DNA of 45,686 nucleotides. Origin: an uncultured Collinsella sp. (GTDB taxonomy: Bacteria; Actinomycetota; Coriobacteriia; Coriobacteriales; Coriobacteriaceae). The translations under genes were made by a program, and so were the position numbers. Positions 24,467 to 31,944 of the stretch are shown one piece after another. Location: contig CABTWP010000011.1 of the NCBI GenBank assembly GCA_902488525.1, positions 1-45,686 of the forward strand, in the 5' to 3' direction. The stretch's first letter is position 1. Each line of letters begins with the position of its first letter. The notes beneath the pieces were generated by a model, which did not search any database, was not told the origin of the DNA, and worked only from the letters and a program-made list of their open reading frames with translations.

Positions 24467-25747
24467 ATGACTCTCACCACACCAGCCAAAAAAGATTGTC
24501 TTCGTGAAAGCGGCGCATTTGCTTGGGTCGTCGTTATTGCGCTCGGCTTAATGTCCGCCGGAACAACTGGCACATATAGCATTATTGCCGGCTCATTCGT
24601 TGCTCCAGTATGTGAAGATCTGGGCTTTGACTACACTTCTTTTTCTTTCTATTTCACCGCGATTCTTCTTGGCCTTGCGCTTGGGCTTCCGCTTTTGAGT
24701 CGCTTCATTCCAAAAGTAATCGGCAAACCATGGCATATTTGCATTGAACTCGTCCTTATTGCCGCCGGCGCCGCAATGGCGTTCTACACCGAGGTCTGGA
24801 TGTTCACCGTCTCCGCCGCAGTGATCGGCATCTGCTTTTCGTTTACAACGGGCGTCTGCATGTCCGATGTCATTGACCAATGGTTCAGCAAATCGTCCGG
24901 TCTCGCCATCGGCCTCGCTTGGGGCGTTAATTCTCTCTGCACGCTGTTATTGAGTCCTGTCATTACGCTGGTCATCGAGCAGCAAGGCTGGCGTACGGGA
25001 TACATCGTGCTTGCGGCCGTTTCTGCAGCTATGATTTTGCCTGCAAGCGCATTTATCATTCGCCTTAACCCCTCTGATCGCAATATGCTTCCGTACGGAG
25101 AGACCGCCTCCGAAACCCATGAGAGCTGCAGCGCCGATGAGCAGGAAGATGTCCTTTCGGGCATGGCCCTCCGCGATGCCGCGAAAACGCCGTCTTTTAT
25201 TCTCTGTGTCCTCTTGCTTTGCGTGGCGCAGCTCACCTGCTGCATGAACCAGCTGTTTCCAACCTATGCAAGCGAGGTCGGTTTCAATCCTATCGTAGGA
25301 AGCTTAATGGTCTCGGCAGCTTCACTCTCCGATATCTTCCTAAATCCCTTCGTGGGCAAAACATGCGACAAGCTTGGCGCTATTAAAGCAACGGTCGCAT
25401 GGACAGGTGTCAGCATTCTTTCATTCCTGCTTCTTATCATTGGCGGAAGCAATGAGACCGTTTCCATCATTGCAGCTGGTGTAAACGATGTCATGTTCGC
25501 CATCGTTGGAACCGCAATGCCGATGCTTCTCCTCTCGCTCTTTGGATCACGCGATTTTGGAAGGATCTATTCGATCGTTTGCTCAGCGGGCTATGTCGTC
25601 GGTGCTTTTGGAATGCCGGTCATGATGAAGGTTTACGGCATGGCAGGGTCATTCCAGGGAGTATTTATCTTCTGCATTGCCTGCAACCTTATGATTGCCG
25701 CGTTTGCTATCGTTTCCGGCTTTCTCAATAAGGCTGCTGAAAAGTAA
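24467..25747 (+). CDS. MFS transporter, oxalate/formate-antiporter (OFA)-like, copy 1
   Basis: This carrier has about 426 residues with 12 hydrophobic segments. It opens with WVVVIALGLMSAGTTGTYSIIAGSFVAPVCEDLGFDYTSFSF, the OFA-type first helix and loop. The central loop is acidic, then CMNQLFPTYASEVGFNPIVGSL and FGMPVMMKVYGMAGSFQGVF follow. The ATG at 24467 has GGAG at proper spacing; the frame open upstream lacks a start. It is clearly paralogous to the second carrier at 29126-30391, with long identical stretches (for example GLMSAGTTG and CMNQLFPTYASEVGF), but its base composition is less GC-rich. It lies under a TetR-type operator and ends at a terminator convergent with the TetR gene. It probably takes up a small organic anion or ureido/guanidino compound, or exchanges it with a product. 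Confidence 0.85.
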   Translation: MTLTTPAKKDCLRESGAFAWVVVIALGLMSAGTTGTYSIIAGSFVAPVCEDLGFDYTSFSFYFTAILLGLALGLPLLSRFIPKVIGKPWHICIELVLIAAGAAMAFYTEVWMFTVSAAVIGICFSFTTGVCMSDVIDQWFSKSSGLAIGLAWGVNSLCTLLLSPVITLVIEQQGWRTGYIVLAAVSAAMILPASAFIIRLNPSDRNMLPYGETASETHESCSADEQEDVLSGMALRDAAKTPSFILCVLLLCVAQLTCCMNQLFPTYASEVGFNPIVGSLMVSAASLSDIFLNPFVGKTCDKLGAIKATVAWTGVSILSFLLLIIGGSNETVSIIAAGVNDVMFAIVGTAMPMLLLSLFGSRDFGRIYSIVCSAGYVVGAFGMPVMMKVYGMAGSFQGVFIFCIACNLMIAAFAIVSGFLNKAAEK

Positions 25748-25782
25748 TAAGCGCCGATTGCACCGGCATAGATTGCCACGCA

Positions 25783-25827
25783 ACAGGGGTCGACTCCAAG
25801 CCAGATTGGAGTCGACCCCTGTTTTCG
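25783..25827. terminator. Bidirectional terminator between the MFS and TetR genes
   Basis: ACAGGGGTCGACTCCAA (25783-25799), six-base loop, TTGGAGTCGACCCCTGT (25806-25822), then TTTCG. Perfect 17-bp arms contain the palindrome GTCGAC. It separates the convergent MFS and TetR genes. Confidence 0.85.
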
Positions 25828-25884
25828 TTTTAAAGGTTGCCCGCAGGCACCATGGGCGCCAACATGCGCTTCAGCTTGGCTGGT

Positions 25885-26463
25885 CTATTTGAACATAAGC
25901 TCGACTATTCCCGCCCAAACCGCTTTCTCATCAATATCCTCACCTTGAGCGACCGTATTGCTTGCTCCCTCCAGAACGGTATAAAGAATTTGTACGTAGA
26001 GCATTACGTCGGCGCTATCGGAAAACGCGCCAATCTCTACACCATGAAGAAGGATGTCTTTAAGCGCATCCATGGTTCGTTTGGTCGCCGTCGCTTGACG
26101 TTCCTGAACTGCAGGAATTCGATTTGCTTGAACGCTAACCTCGGCCAGCACGCGCCGGCGCTTTTCATCGCTTCGATAGCCACCTATAACTGAATTGCCG
26201 AGCTCGATAAGCGCGGCCTTGAACCCGTCCCTATCGACTATTAGCGAGTAGTCGCGCTGATAGTCGATAGTCGGAAACATGCTGTCCAAGAGCGTAGTGA
26301 AAATCTCCTCTTTTGAGGGAAAGTAGTAGTACACCGACGGCTTGGATATACCGACAAAGTCGCAAATCTTTCCGATAGACGCTTTGTCATAACCGACTTC
26401 TGCCACAAGATCGTACATTGCGTCCAATATTTTTTTTCTTGTGCTCACGCTGCATTTCTCCAT
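25885..26463 (-). CDS. TetR/AcrR-family transcriptional regulator
   Basis: This is a 192-residue regulator. The N-terminal helix-turn-helix reads STRKKILDAMYDLVAEVGYDKASIGKICDFVGISKPSVYYYFPSKEEIF, the canonical TetR pattern, and the rest is an all-helical ligand domain. It starts at the ATG at 26463 (MEKCSVSTRKK). It is divergent from the deiminase-like gene across 224 bases that contain two copies of a CGAACGGTA-type site. It is convergent with the first MFS gene, whose promoter carries the same site. It most likely represses both transcription units until their substrate appears. The ligand is unknown. Confidence 0.93.
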   Translation of the reverse strand: MEKCSVSTRKKILDAMYDLVAEVGYDKASIGKICDFVGISKPSVYYYFPSKEEIFTTLLDSMFPTIDYQRDYSLIVDRDGFKAALIELGNSVIGGYRSDEKRRRVLAEVSVQANRIPAVQERQATATKRTMDALKDILLHGVEIGAFSDSADVMLYVQILYTVLEGASNTVAQGEDIDEKAVWAGIVELMFK

Positions 26464-26539
26464 TGCAAATCACTTCCGCACTACCAACATTATTAAGGAT
26501 GGCAACGGAACATCAATTCGTGTCCAAACATGACCACTA

Positions 26540-26620
26540 TATACGGCGAACGGTATGTATCAGTAGGCGAGCGGCAATTATTCAAAATTATCTACCGAAC
26601 GGTAGGTATAGTAGTACTAT
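26540..26620. promoter_or_regulatory. Two operator-like sites between TetR and the deiminase-like gene
   Basis: TACC-GAAC-GGTAGG with following TATA lies at 26593-26610. A second copy, CGAACGGTATGTAT (26547-26560), keeps one half-site (CGGTA) and the flank, about 49 bases away. A possible -10, TACTAT, is at 26615-26620. The first copy matches the site before the MFS gene at 24417-24430. Spacing of about five helical turns would allow two dimers on the same face. The binding is inferred. Confidence 0.55.
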
Positions 26621-26687
26621 AGCAGGTGAAACCCCGCTATTGTCGCGGCCGGACAGCATCGCGGGAAACCCGACGGAAGGACCAACC

Positions 26688-27926
26688 ATGTACGAGAACT
26701 ATCGTATGCCGGGCGAGTTCGAGAAGCGCTCCAACGTCTATGTGACATGGCTTCCCGATTACATCCGTGCAGAGGGCTACGATAACCGCCAGCCCTGCGT
26801 TGACGTGATCAAGGCTCTGCTCGAGTATGGCGACGTTACGGTCAACCTCAATTGCGGCACCCCCGGCTCCTATGAGGAGGCTTGCTCGCGCCTGAAGGAG
26901 GAGGGGGTTGATCTCGATCGCATCGAGATCACGCAGTTCGAAGACTCCAACTTCTATGTCCGCGACAACGGTCCCAGCATCATGGTCGACGACAAGGGCC
27001 ATTCTTATATGGTCAACCCCGCTTGGACCTATTACGGCGTGTGGGACAAGAACTCCCCGGAGTGCCAGTCCGCACGTAAGGCAGCCGTTCACATGGCGGT
27101 TGCGCTCGGTTGCTTCGATATCGTCAATTCCGAAATGGTTTCGGAGGGCGGCGACCGCGAGTTTGACGGTCACGGCACTCTGATCGCCATCGAGGACACG
27201 GAATGCCGCAAGCGTAATCCCGAGTTCACGAAAGAGGAAATAGAGGCCGAGTATAAGCGCATCTACAACCTCAACAAGGTTATCTGGCTTCCGCAGCCTA
27301 TGCTCGAGGACGACGACTATCGACTGGGCATCCTCGACGAGAAGGAAGACGGAACTCCCGTCTTTGGCATGAGCTTTGCAGCTCACATTGATGAGATGTG
27401 TCGCTTTATCACTCCGAACAAGATTCTTCTTGCCGAGGTGTCCGATGAAGAGGCAGCCTCGAGCAAGGCTGGAGCAGAGTCTCGTCGCCGCATTGAGGCA
27501 GCCTACGAGATCCTGAGCAACGAAACGGACTGGGAGGGCAAGCCCTTCGAGATCGTTCGTATGCCCACCGCCGAGCCTATTGAAGTCGTTATCGCCCCTG
27601 GCGATGAAGATTACGAGCTCTATAAGGGCTTCATCGACGAAATGGGCGGCAAGTTTATGGATGGCACCCCCTGGCCCGAGGGCCCCGTCCACTTCTACGC
27701 CGCAGCGAGCTACTGCAACTTCCTGATTTGCAACGGCGTCGTTCTTGGCCAGCGTTATTACCACGAGGGCATGAGCGAGGTCGTGAAAGAGAAGGATGAG
27801 CAGGCCAAGGCAGTTCTTGAGAGCTGCTTCCCCGATCGCAAGGTCATCATGATTGATTCCCTCGCGCTTAACCTGTCCGGCGGCGGCGTGCACCGCTGGA
27901 CTAAGGACGTGGCGGCCAGTCGTTAG
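26688..27926 (+). CDS. Agmatine deiminase-like (PAD-family) protein with Arg in place of the catalytic Cys
   Basis: This protein has 412 residues from the ATG at 26688 (GGAAGG upstream). The pentein-fold motifs are clear: YVRDNGPS (Asp93), SEGGDREFDGHGTL (Glu153) and AAHIDEMCRF (His233, Asp235). These match the catalytic Asp, Glu, His and Asp of agmatine deiminase, which makes N-carbamoylputrescine. The final motif, normally GGG(N)IHC with the nucleophilic Cys, reads GGGVHRWTKD here, with Arg403 (CGC). A Cys codon TGC is one base change away. Length exceeds the usual 365 residues because of an insert after the GHGTL motif. It is co-directional with the carbamoyltransferase-like and MFS genes. 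Either it has a changed reaction, or it is a freshly inactivated enzyme. Confidence 0.85.
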   Translation: MYENYRMPGEFEKRSNVYVTWLPDYIRAEGYDNRQPCVDVIKALLEYGDVTVNLNCGTPGSYEEACSRLKEEGVDLDRIEITQFEDSNFYVRDNGPSIMVDDKGHSYMVNPAWTYYGVWDKNSPECQSARKAAVHMAVALGCFDIVNSEMVSEGGDREFDGHGTLIAIEDTECRKRNPEFTKEEIEAEYKRIYNLNKVIWLPQPMLEDDDYRLGILDEKEDGTPVFGMSFAAHIDEMCRFITPNKILLAEVSDEEAASSKAGAESRRRIEAAYEILSNETDWEGKPFEIVRMPTAEPIEVVIAPGDEDYELYKGFIDEMGGKFMDGTPWPEGPVHFYAAASYCNFLICNGVVLGQRYYHEGMSEVVKEKDEQAKAVLESCFPDRKVIMIDSLALNLSGGGVHRWTKDVAASR

Positions 27927-27973
27927 TGAGCCTTAGAGCCTGCGCTCTTTGGCTTAGGCGCCACATGTACCGC

Positions 27974-28005
27974 TCCCCGAGGGATATCCGTGTTTTCCTC
28001 GGGGA
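27974..28005 (+). other. Intergenic hairpin between deiminase-like and carbamoyltransferase-like genes
   Basis: TCCCCGAGG (27974-27982) and CCTCGGGGA (27997-28005) form a nine-pair stem with a 14-base loop. No long T-run follows. It lies 48 bases after one stop and 45 before the next start, so it may stabilise or partly attenuate the operon message. Confidence 0.6.
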
Positions 28006-28049
28006 CACATTCAACAATAATTTTGATAATAATTCGAAAGGAAATAGGC

Positions 28050-29114
28050 ATGAACAACAGCCTCCGCGGTCGCGACTACATCAACATCCATGATCTCTCC
28101 TCCGAGGATTTCCGCTATCTCATCGATCTTGCCTGGAACCTTAAGGCTCAGAAGAAGTCTGGTGTCGACCAGCGCTACTTCCCCGGCAAAAACGTCCTCG
28201 CCAACTTTGAGTGGGGCTCGACCCGTACTCGTTGCGCATTCGAGACCTCCTGCAACGATTTGGGCATGGGCTTCACTTATCTGACCAACTCCCACATGGG
28301 TGACTGCGAGACCGTCAAGGACGCCATGCGCGTCTTTAACGGCATGTATGATCTCATCGTCTATCGCGCACAGAAGGACGAGCAGTTCCTCTATGACGTC
28401 GCCGACCTGGTTGACATCCCGGTCATCAATGCCCTTACTCTCGGCGATCACCCGACTCAGATGCTCGCTGACGCTCTTACGATGGAAGAGCAATGGGGCG
28501 GTTTGCGTACGAGCCGCGGCAAGAAGATGGCTTTCGTTGGCAACTGCGCCGGCGCCCCGGTGTGGTATGGCCGTCTGTGCGCTATGCTCGACATGGACTT
28601 CCTCGCCATCGGCCCCGACGACCTCCGTCATCAGATGTGCAAGGAAATGATCGAAGAGGTGGAGGCCTGCTACGCCAAGTACGCTCCCAATAGGACCTTT
28701 ACCATCACCTCTGACCTCGATGCCCTGGATGGCGTTGACGTTATCGTTACCGAGGAGTGGCGCTACATCAACCCCGAGTGCGGCGAAGAGGTTCTGGATC
28801 CCGACGACTACAACTCCTGGCTGGGCGATGCCGAGTCTTTGTACCCCTATCGCGTCACCAGCGAGCTGTGCAAGCGCACCAACAATCCCGACATCTTCTG
28901 CATGCATGAGCTTCCCTCTGTCCATAACGCAGATCACCGTGTCGGCAAAATGCTCCTCGACCAGTGCAAGAACGACCTCCATCGCGAAATCATCACCGAG
29001 GGCTTTGAGATTGCCGACGAGTGCTTTGAGGCCAACGCTTCGGTCATCTTCCGTGAGGCAGAGAACCGTCAGCACACCATCAAGGCCGTTATGTGTGCCC
29101 TTCTGGGTCTCTAG
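28050..29114 (+). CDS. Ornithine/putrescine carbamoyltransferase-like protein with altered substrate site
   Basis: This protein has 354 residues from the ATG at 28050 (AAAGGA upstream). The carbamoyl-phosphate half is canonical: STRTR at 57-61, MYDLIVYRA, and HPTQ at 134-137. The second half departs from ornithine and putrescine enzymes. The nucleotide-binding-like segment reads VGNCAGAPVWYG instead of GDGRNN. The DxxxSMG loop is replaced by TEEWRYI. The catalytic HCLP motif is MHELP (His286, Glu287). Aspartate enzymes have HPLP. The acceptor is therefore unlikely to be ornithine. In deiminase pathways the reverse reaction yields carbamoyl phosphate for ATP, but no carbamate kinase gene lies nearby. 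The next gene follows in 11 bases, with the ribosome-binding site overlapping the stop. Confidence 0.8.
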   Translation: MNNSLRGRDYINIHDLSSEDFRYLIDLAWNLKAQKKSGVDQRYFPGKNVLANFEWGSTRTRCAFETSCNDLGMGFTYLTNSHMGDCETVKDAMRVFNGMYDLIVYRAQKDEQFLYDVADLVDIPVINALTLGDHPTQMLADALTMEEQWGGLRTSRGKKMAFVGNCAGAPVWYGRLCAMLDMDFLAIGPDDLRHQMCKEMIEEVEACYAKYAPNRTFTITSDLDALDGVDVIVTEEWRYINPECGEEVLDPDDYNSWLGDAESLYPYRVTSELCKRTNNPDIFCMHELPSVHNADHRVGKMLLDQCKNDLHREIITEGFEIADECFEANASVIFREAENRQHTIKAVMCALLGL

Positions 29115-29125
29115 GAGCTGTATCA

Positions 29126-30391
29126 ATGGAAAATGCAAAGTTAAAGAGCAGCAAGGTTTACGCATGGGTTCTCGTAATCGCGCTCGGCCTTATGTCTGCC
29201 GGCACGACCGGATCCTATAGCGTCATCGCGGGCTCCTTCGTCGCACCCGTGTGCGAGGAGTTCGGGTTTGACTATTCCATCTTCTCGTATTACTTCACCG
29301 CAACGCTCATTGGTCTTGCGGCAGCTCTTCCGTTTGTCGGAAAACTCATTCCCAAGGTCGTTGGCAAGGTTTGGCTCCCCGTTGTCGAGCTTATTTTGCT
29401 TGCTGCCGGCGCAGGCATGGCCTTCTACACCGAAGTCTGGATGTTCATCGCCGCTGGCGCCCTGATTGGCGTTTGCTTCGCCTTCACCACCGGCGTCGCC
29501 ATGTCCGACGTTATTGACCAGTGGTTCAAAAAATCTGGTGGCCTGGCAATCGGTCTCGCTTGGGCAGTGAACTCGATTTACATGCTCATCATGAGCCCCG
29601 TCATCACCTCTGTCATCGAGGCCGCTGGCTGGAGGACTGGCTATCTGGTGCTCGCTGGCGTCTCCGCCGTGCTCATTCTCCCCGCTTCCGTCCTGATTAT
29701 TCGCTATAAGCCTCAGGACAAGGGCATGCTGCCCTATGGCTACGTCGAGGGCGAGACGGTCACCGAGACCGAGGAGACGACCGAGGATAGCACGCGTGGC
29801 GTTAGCTATGCGCGCGCCATTAAGTCGCCTGCCTTCTTCTTCTGCATCGGCTTCCTCTGTCTCGTTCAGCTCACTTGCTGCATGAACCAGCTCTTCCCGA
29901 CGTATGCTTCCGAGGTTGGTTTTAGCCCCATGGTGGGCGGCTTCATGGTATCCGCTGCATCGCTCTTCGATCTGTTCCTCAATCCGATCGTCGGCACCAC
30001 TTGCGATAGGTTCGGCAGCACGAAGGCCATTCTGGGCTGGCTCGCTGTCTCCATCCTCTCCTTTGTCATGCTCATGATGAGCAGCGGCAACTCGACGCTC
30101 AGCATCCTCGCAGCAGGCGTGAACGACGTAATGTACGTCATCGCTGGCACTGCCCTGACCGTTTTGGTTATGGATGTCTTTGGCTCCCGCGATTTCGGTC
30201 GCATCTTCGCGCTGATCTGCTCCGTGGGCTATATCGTCGGCGCCTTTGGCATGCCCGTTATGATGAAGGTCTATGAGCTTGTCGGCTCCTTCCAGGGCGT
30301 CTTCATCTTCTGCATCGCATGCAACGTTATTATCGGCCTGTTCTTGCTGCTGGCAAAAAAGACTGGTAAGAACCTCTCCTGGGACGAATAG
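29126..30391 (+). CDS. MFS transporter, oxalate/formate-antiporter (OFA)-like, copy 2
   Basis: This is a 421-residue, 12-helix carrier from the ATG at 29126, whose AGGAG site overlaps the stop of the carbamoyltransferase-like gene, so they share an operon. It begins with WVLVIALGLMSAGTTGSYSVIAGSF and shares long stretches with the carrier at 24467-25747, including AFYTEVWMF, SDVIDQWF, CCMNQLFPTYASEVGFSP and FGSRDFGRIF. The central loop is acidic and Thr-rich (TETEETTEDST). It is more GC-rich than copy 1, so the duplication is not recent or the copies came separately. It likely exchanges the pathway substrate for a product, as agmatine-putrescine and oxalate-formate carriers do. A terminator follows. 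Confidence 0.87.
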   Translation: MENAKLKSSKVYAWVLVIALGLMSAGTTGSYSVIAGSFVAPVCEEFGFDYSIFSYYFTATLIGLAAALPFVGKLIPKVVGKVWLPVVELILLAAGAGMAFYTEVWMFIAAGALIGVCFAFTTGVAMSDVIDQWFKKSGGLAIGLAWAVNSIYMLIMSPVITSVIEAAGWRTGYLVLAGVSAVLILPASVLIIRYKPQDKGMLPYGYVEGETVTETEETTEDSTRGVSYARAIKSPAFFFCIGFLCLVQLTCCMNQLFPTYASEVGFSPMVGGFMVSAASLFDLFLNPIVGTTCDRFGSTKAILGWLAVSILSFVMLMMSSGNSTLSILAAGVNDVMYVIAGTALTVLVMDVFGSRDFGRIFALICSVGYIVGAFGMPVMMKVYELVGSFQGVFIFCIACNVIIGLFLLLAKKTGKNLSWDE

Positions 30392-30441
30392 TTCGATTCG
30401 TCTTAGACATACGCTGTAGGGCTTAACCTGCAGCCGCTTTG

Positions 30442-30470
30442 GGGCATCGACTAACATCGGTGCCCTTTTT
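30442..30470 (+). terminator. Intrinsic terminator of the deiminase-like operon
   Basis: GGGCATCGA (30442-30450), six-base loop, TCGGTGCCC (30457-30465), then five T. One G-T pair is in the stem. It lies 50 bases past the MFS stop. Confidence 0.85.
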
Positions 30471-30475
30471 CATCG

Positions 30476-30508
30476 AATGTGACAAAGGAGCAGCCACTTT
30501 GTCACATT
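30476..30508. repeat. Dispersed palindrome family A, copy 2 (decayed)
   Basis: AATGTGACAAAGGAGC, one base, GCCACTTTGTCACATT. It has the same length and outer sequence as the 24290-24322 palindrome, with two mismatches between the arms. It lies just after the operon terminator. Confidence 0.8.
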
Positions 30509-30523
30509 GAGTGGCATGTAAAT

Positions 30524-30706
30524 CGAGGTCTAATACTTTTCCGAGAAGTGAACGGCCATACTTGGACCTCCGAAGCATCGACATTTTTAGACGTCAAACC
30601 CGCAGGATTTGGCTGGCAAAACCGCAGGAAATTGCATCTCGAAAGTGCCGATGCTTCGGGGGCCCGTTTTCACTCGTTCACTTCTCGGGAAAAGTATTAA
30701 ACCTCG
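30524..30706. repeat. 183-bp element with 31-bp terminal and nested internal inverted repeats
   Basis: The ends 30524-30554 and 30675-30706 are inverted copies, with one mismatch and one extra base. They contain AATACTTTTCC and CGAGAAGTGAACG. Inside, CCGAAGCATCG and CGATGCTTCGG form a second perfect 11-bp inverted pair. Nothing here codes for a recognisable protein. It has the shape of a miniature inverted-repeat element or a large folded RNA and lies between two family A palindromes. Confidence 0.8.
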
Positions 30707-30788
30707 TTGTATGGGGTGCGGCTGGAGGGTGGTCATCGTTCAGTAGCTACCTCTTCCTTGTGAATCGCCTGAAGCGCAAGGCATAATG

Positions 30789-30821
30789 CATGTGACAAAG
30801 GGACGGCCCCTTTGTTGTGTT
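30789..30821. repeat. Dispersed palindrome family A, copy 3 (decayed)
   Basis: CATGTGACAAAGGGAC, one base, GCCCCTTTGTTGTGTT. The left arm is well kept and the right arm is decayed. It ends 18 bases before the dihydrouridine synthase start, so it is also in that gene's leader. Confidence 0.7.
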
Positions 30822-30839
30822 GATATGAGAGAAGAGTAG

Positions 30840-31793
30840 ATGATCCTTTCGCTGGCCCCTATGGAGGGGATTACCGGGCATGTGTTCCGTCGCGTGCATG
30901 CGGAGTGCTTCGGTGCGCTCGATTGCTATTACACGCCGTTTTTGCCGCCGCCGCGGGTGGGAAACCGCTTTGGCGGCAAGGCGTTTAAGGAGATCGATCC
31001 TGCCAATAACCAGGGGCTCAACGTGGTGCCTCAGCTGATGTCCAAGAACGCGGACGAGTTTGTGTGGGCGGCACAGGTGCTCGCCGACATGGGCTACCGC
31101 GAGGTCAATCTCAACTTGGGTTGCCCTTCGGGAACGGTTGTCGCCAAGGGCAAGGGCTCGGGTTTCTTGCGCAATCTCGACGAGCTCGAGGCGTTCTTAA
31201 GCGATGTGTGCGAGCGGTCGCCGTTGCCGGTGTCGGTAAAGACCAGGCTGGGGCTGGAGAATGACGACGAATACGAGCGCGTGCTCGATCTGTATTGCCG
31301 CATGCCGTTGGCAGAGCTGATCGTGCATCCGCGCGTACAGAAGGACCGCTATACGGGCTTGCCGCGCAAAGAGTTTTATGGCGAGACGCTGGAGCGTGCG
31401 CCGTTCCCCGTGGCCTATAACGGTGACATTTTTGATCTTGAGGATATGGACGCGCTGGTGGAGGCCTATCCCGGCACGCGCCATGTGATGTTGGGGCGTG
31501 GCCTGCTCGCGAACCCCGCTCTGGCTCGCATGGTCAAGGGCGGCCCTGCTGCAACGGCTGCTGAGCTGCAGCGCTTCCACGACACGCTGTTTGCGGCATA
31601 TGCAGAAGAGATTGGCGGCAATGCGGTCTTCCGCATGAAGGAGTGGTGGTTCTACGCCAAGTGCGCTTTCGCTGATCCCGCTACCGTCCACAAGATCGTA
31701 CGCAAGACCAAAAAGGTCGACGAATACCGCGCTGCCGTCGAGCGCGTCTTTCGTGAACAGCCGCTTGCACCCACAGCTCGCTTCCACGGCTAA
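30840..31793 (+). CDS. dus: tRNA-dihydrouridine synthase
   Basis: This is a 317-residue flavoenzyme that reduces uridine in tRNA to dihydrouridine. It starts MILSLAPMEGITGHVFRRVH (the APMEG motif at the FMN site). It has LNLGCPSGTVVAKGKGSGFL with the catalytic Cys that protonates the base, VSVKTRLGLE, LIVHPRVQKDRYTGLP, VAYNGDIFD and HVMLGRGLLANPAL, all in family order. Length is normal. The ribosome-binding site is weak (GAAGAG). It stands alone between repeat elements: a family A palindrome just before it and a family B hairpin just after the stop. Which tRNA positions it modifies cannot be told from sequence. Confidence 0.9.
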   Translation: MILSLAPMEGITGHVFRRVHAECFGALDCYYTPFLPPPRVGNRFGGKAFKEIDPANNQGLNVVPQLMSKNADEFVWAAQVLADMGYREVNLNLGCPSGTVVAKGKGSGFLRNLDELEAFLSDVCERSPLPVSVKTRLGLENDDEYERVLDLYCRMPLAELIVHPRVQKDRYTGLPRKEFYGETLERAPFPVAYNGDIFDLEDMDALVEAYPGTRHVMLGRGLLANPALARMVKGGPAATAAELQRFHDTLFAAYAEEIGGNAVFRMKEWWFYAKCAFADPATVHKIVRKTKKVDEYRAAVERVFREQPLAPTARFHG

Positions 31794-31794
31794 C

Positions 31795-31850
31795 TAGTCA
31801 TCGGGGGCGTTCTTTAACGACTGGTCATTTAAGGACGTCCCCAACGACTA
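31795..31850. repeat. Dispersed hairpin family B, copy 1
   Basis: TAGTCATCGGGGGCGTTCTT is followed, in inverted order, by AAGGACGTCCCCAACGACTA, an imperfect hairpin directly after the dus stop. A longer and better-kept relative is at 43044-43127 (TAGTCATCGGGGACGTTCTT). Confidence 0.75.
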
Positions 31851-31860
31851 TGTAGCAAAA

Positions 31861-31928
31861 ACATGTACACCAGCATCCAAAGATGTCGAAAAATGTCGAC
31901 TTTGGATGCTGGTGTACATGTTTGGGTC
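31861..31928 (-). repeat. Repeat family C, copy 1: 22-bp hairpin acting as terminator
   Basis: The arms at 31861-31882 and 31900-31921 are exact reverse complements (core CCAGCATCCAAAG) around a 17-base loop holding ATGTCGA twice. On the minus strand, 17-80 bases after the stop of the ribbon-helix-helix gene, it ends in TTTTT, so it should terminate that transcript. 64 bases (31865-31928) recur with one difference at 32944-33007. Confidence 0.85.
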
Positions 31929-31944
31929 CGACGGGGGAGCGGGC

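Noticed and set aside
26688..29114. Standard agmatine deiminase pathway (aguA/ptcA) naming
   Set aside because: The missing Cys, HELP motif, absent carbamate kinase and non-agmatine-type carriers make the standard names unsafe.
29141..30457. 438-codon minus-strand frame across the second carrier
   Set aside because: It is antisense to a clear 12-helix MFS gene with a good start and terminator.
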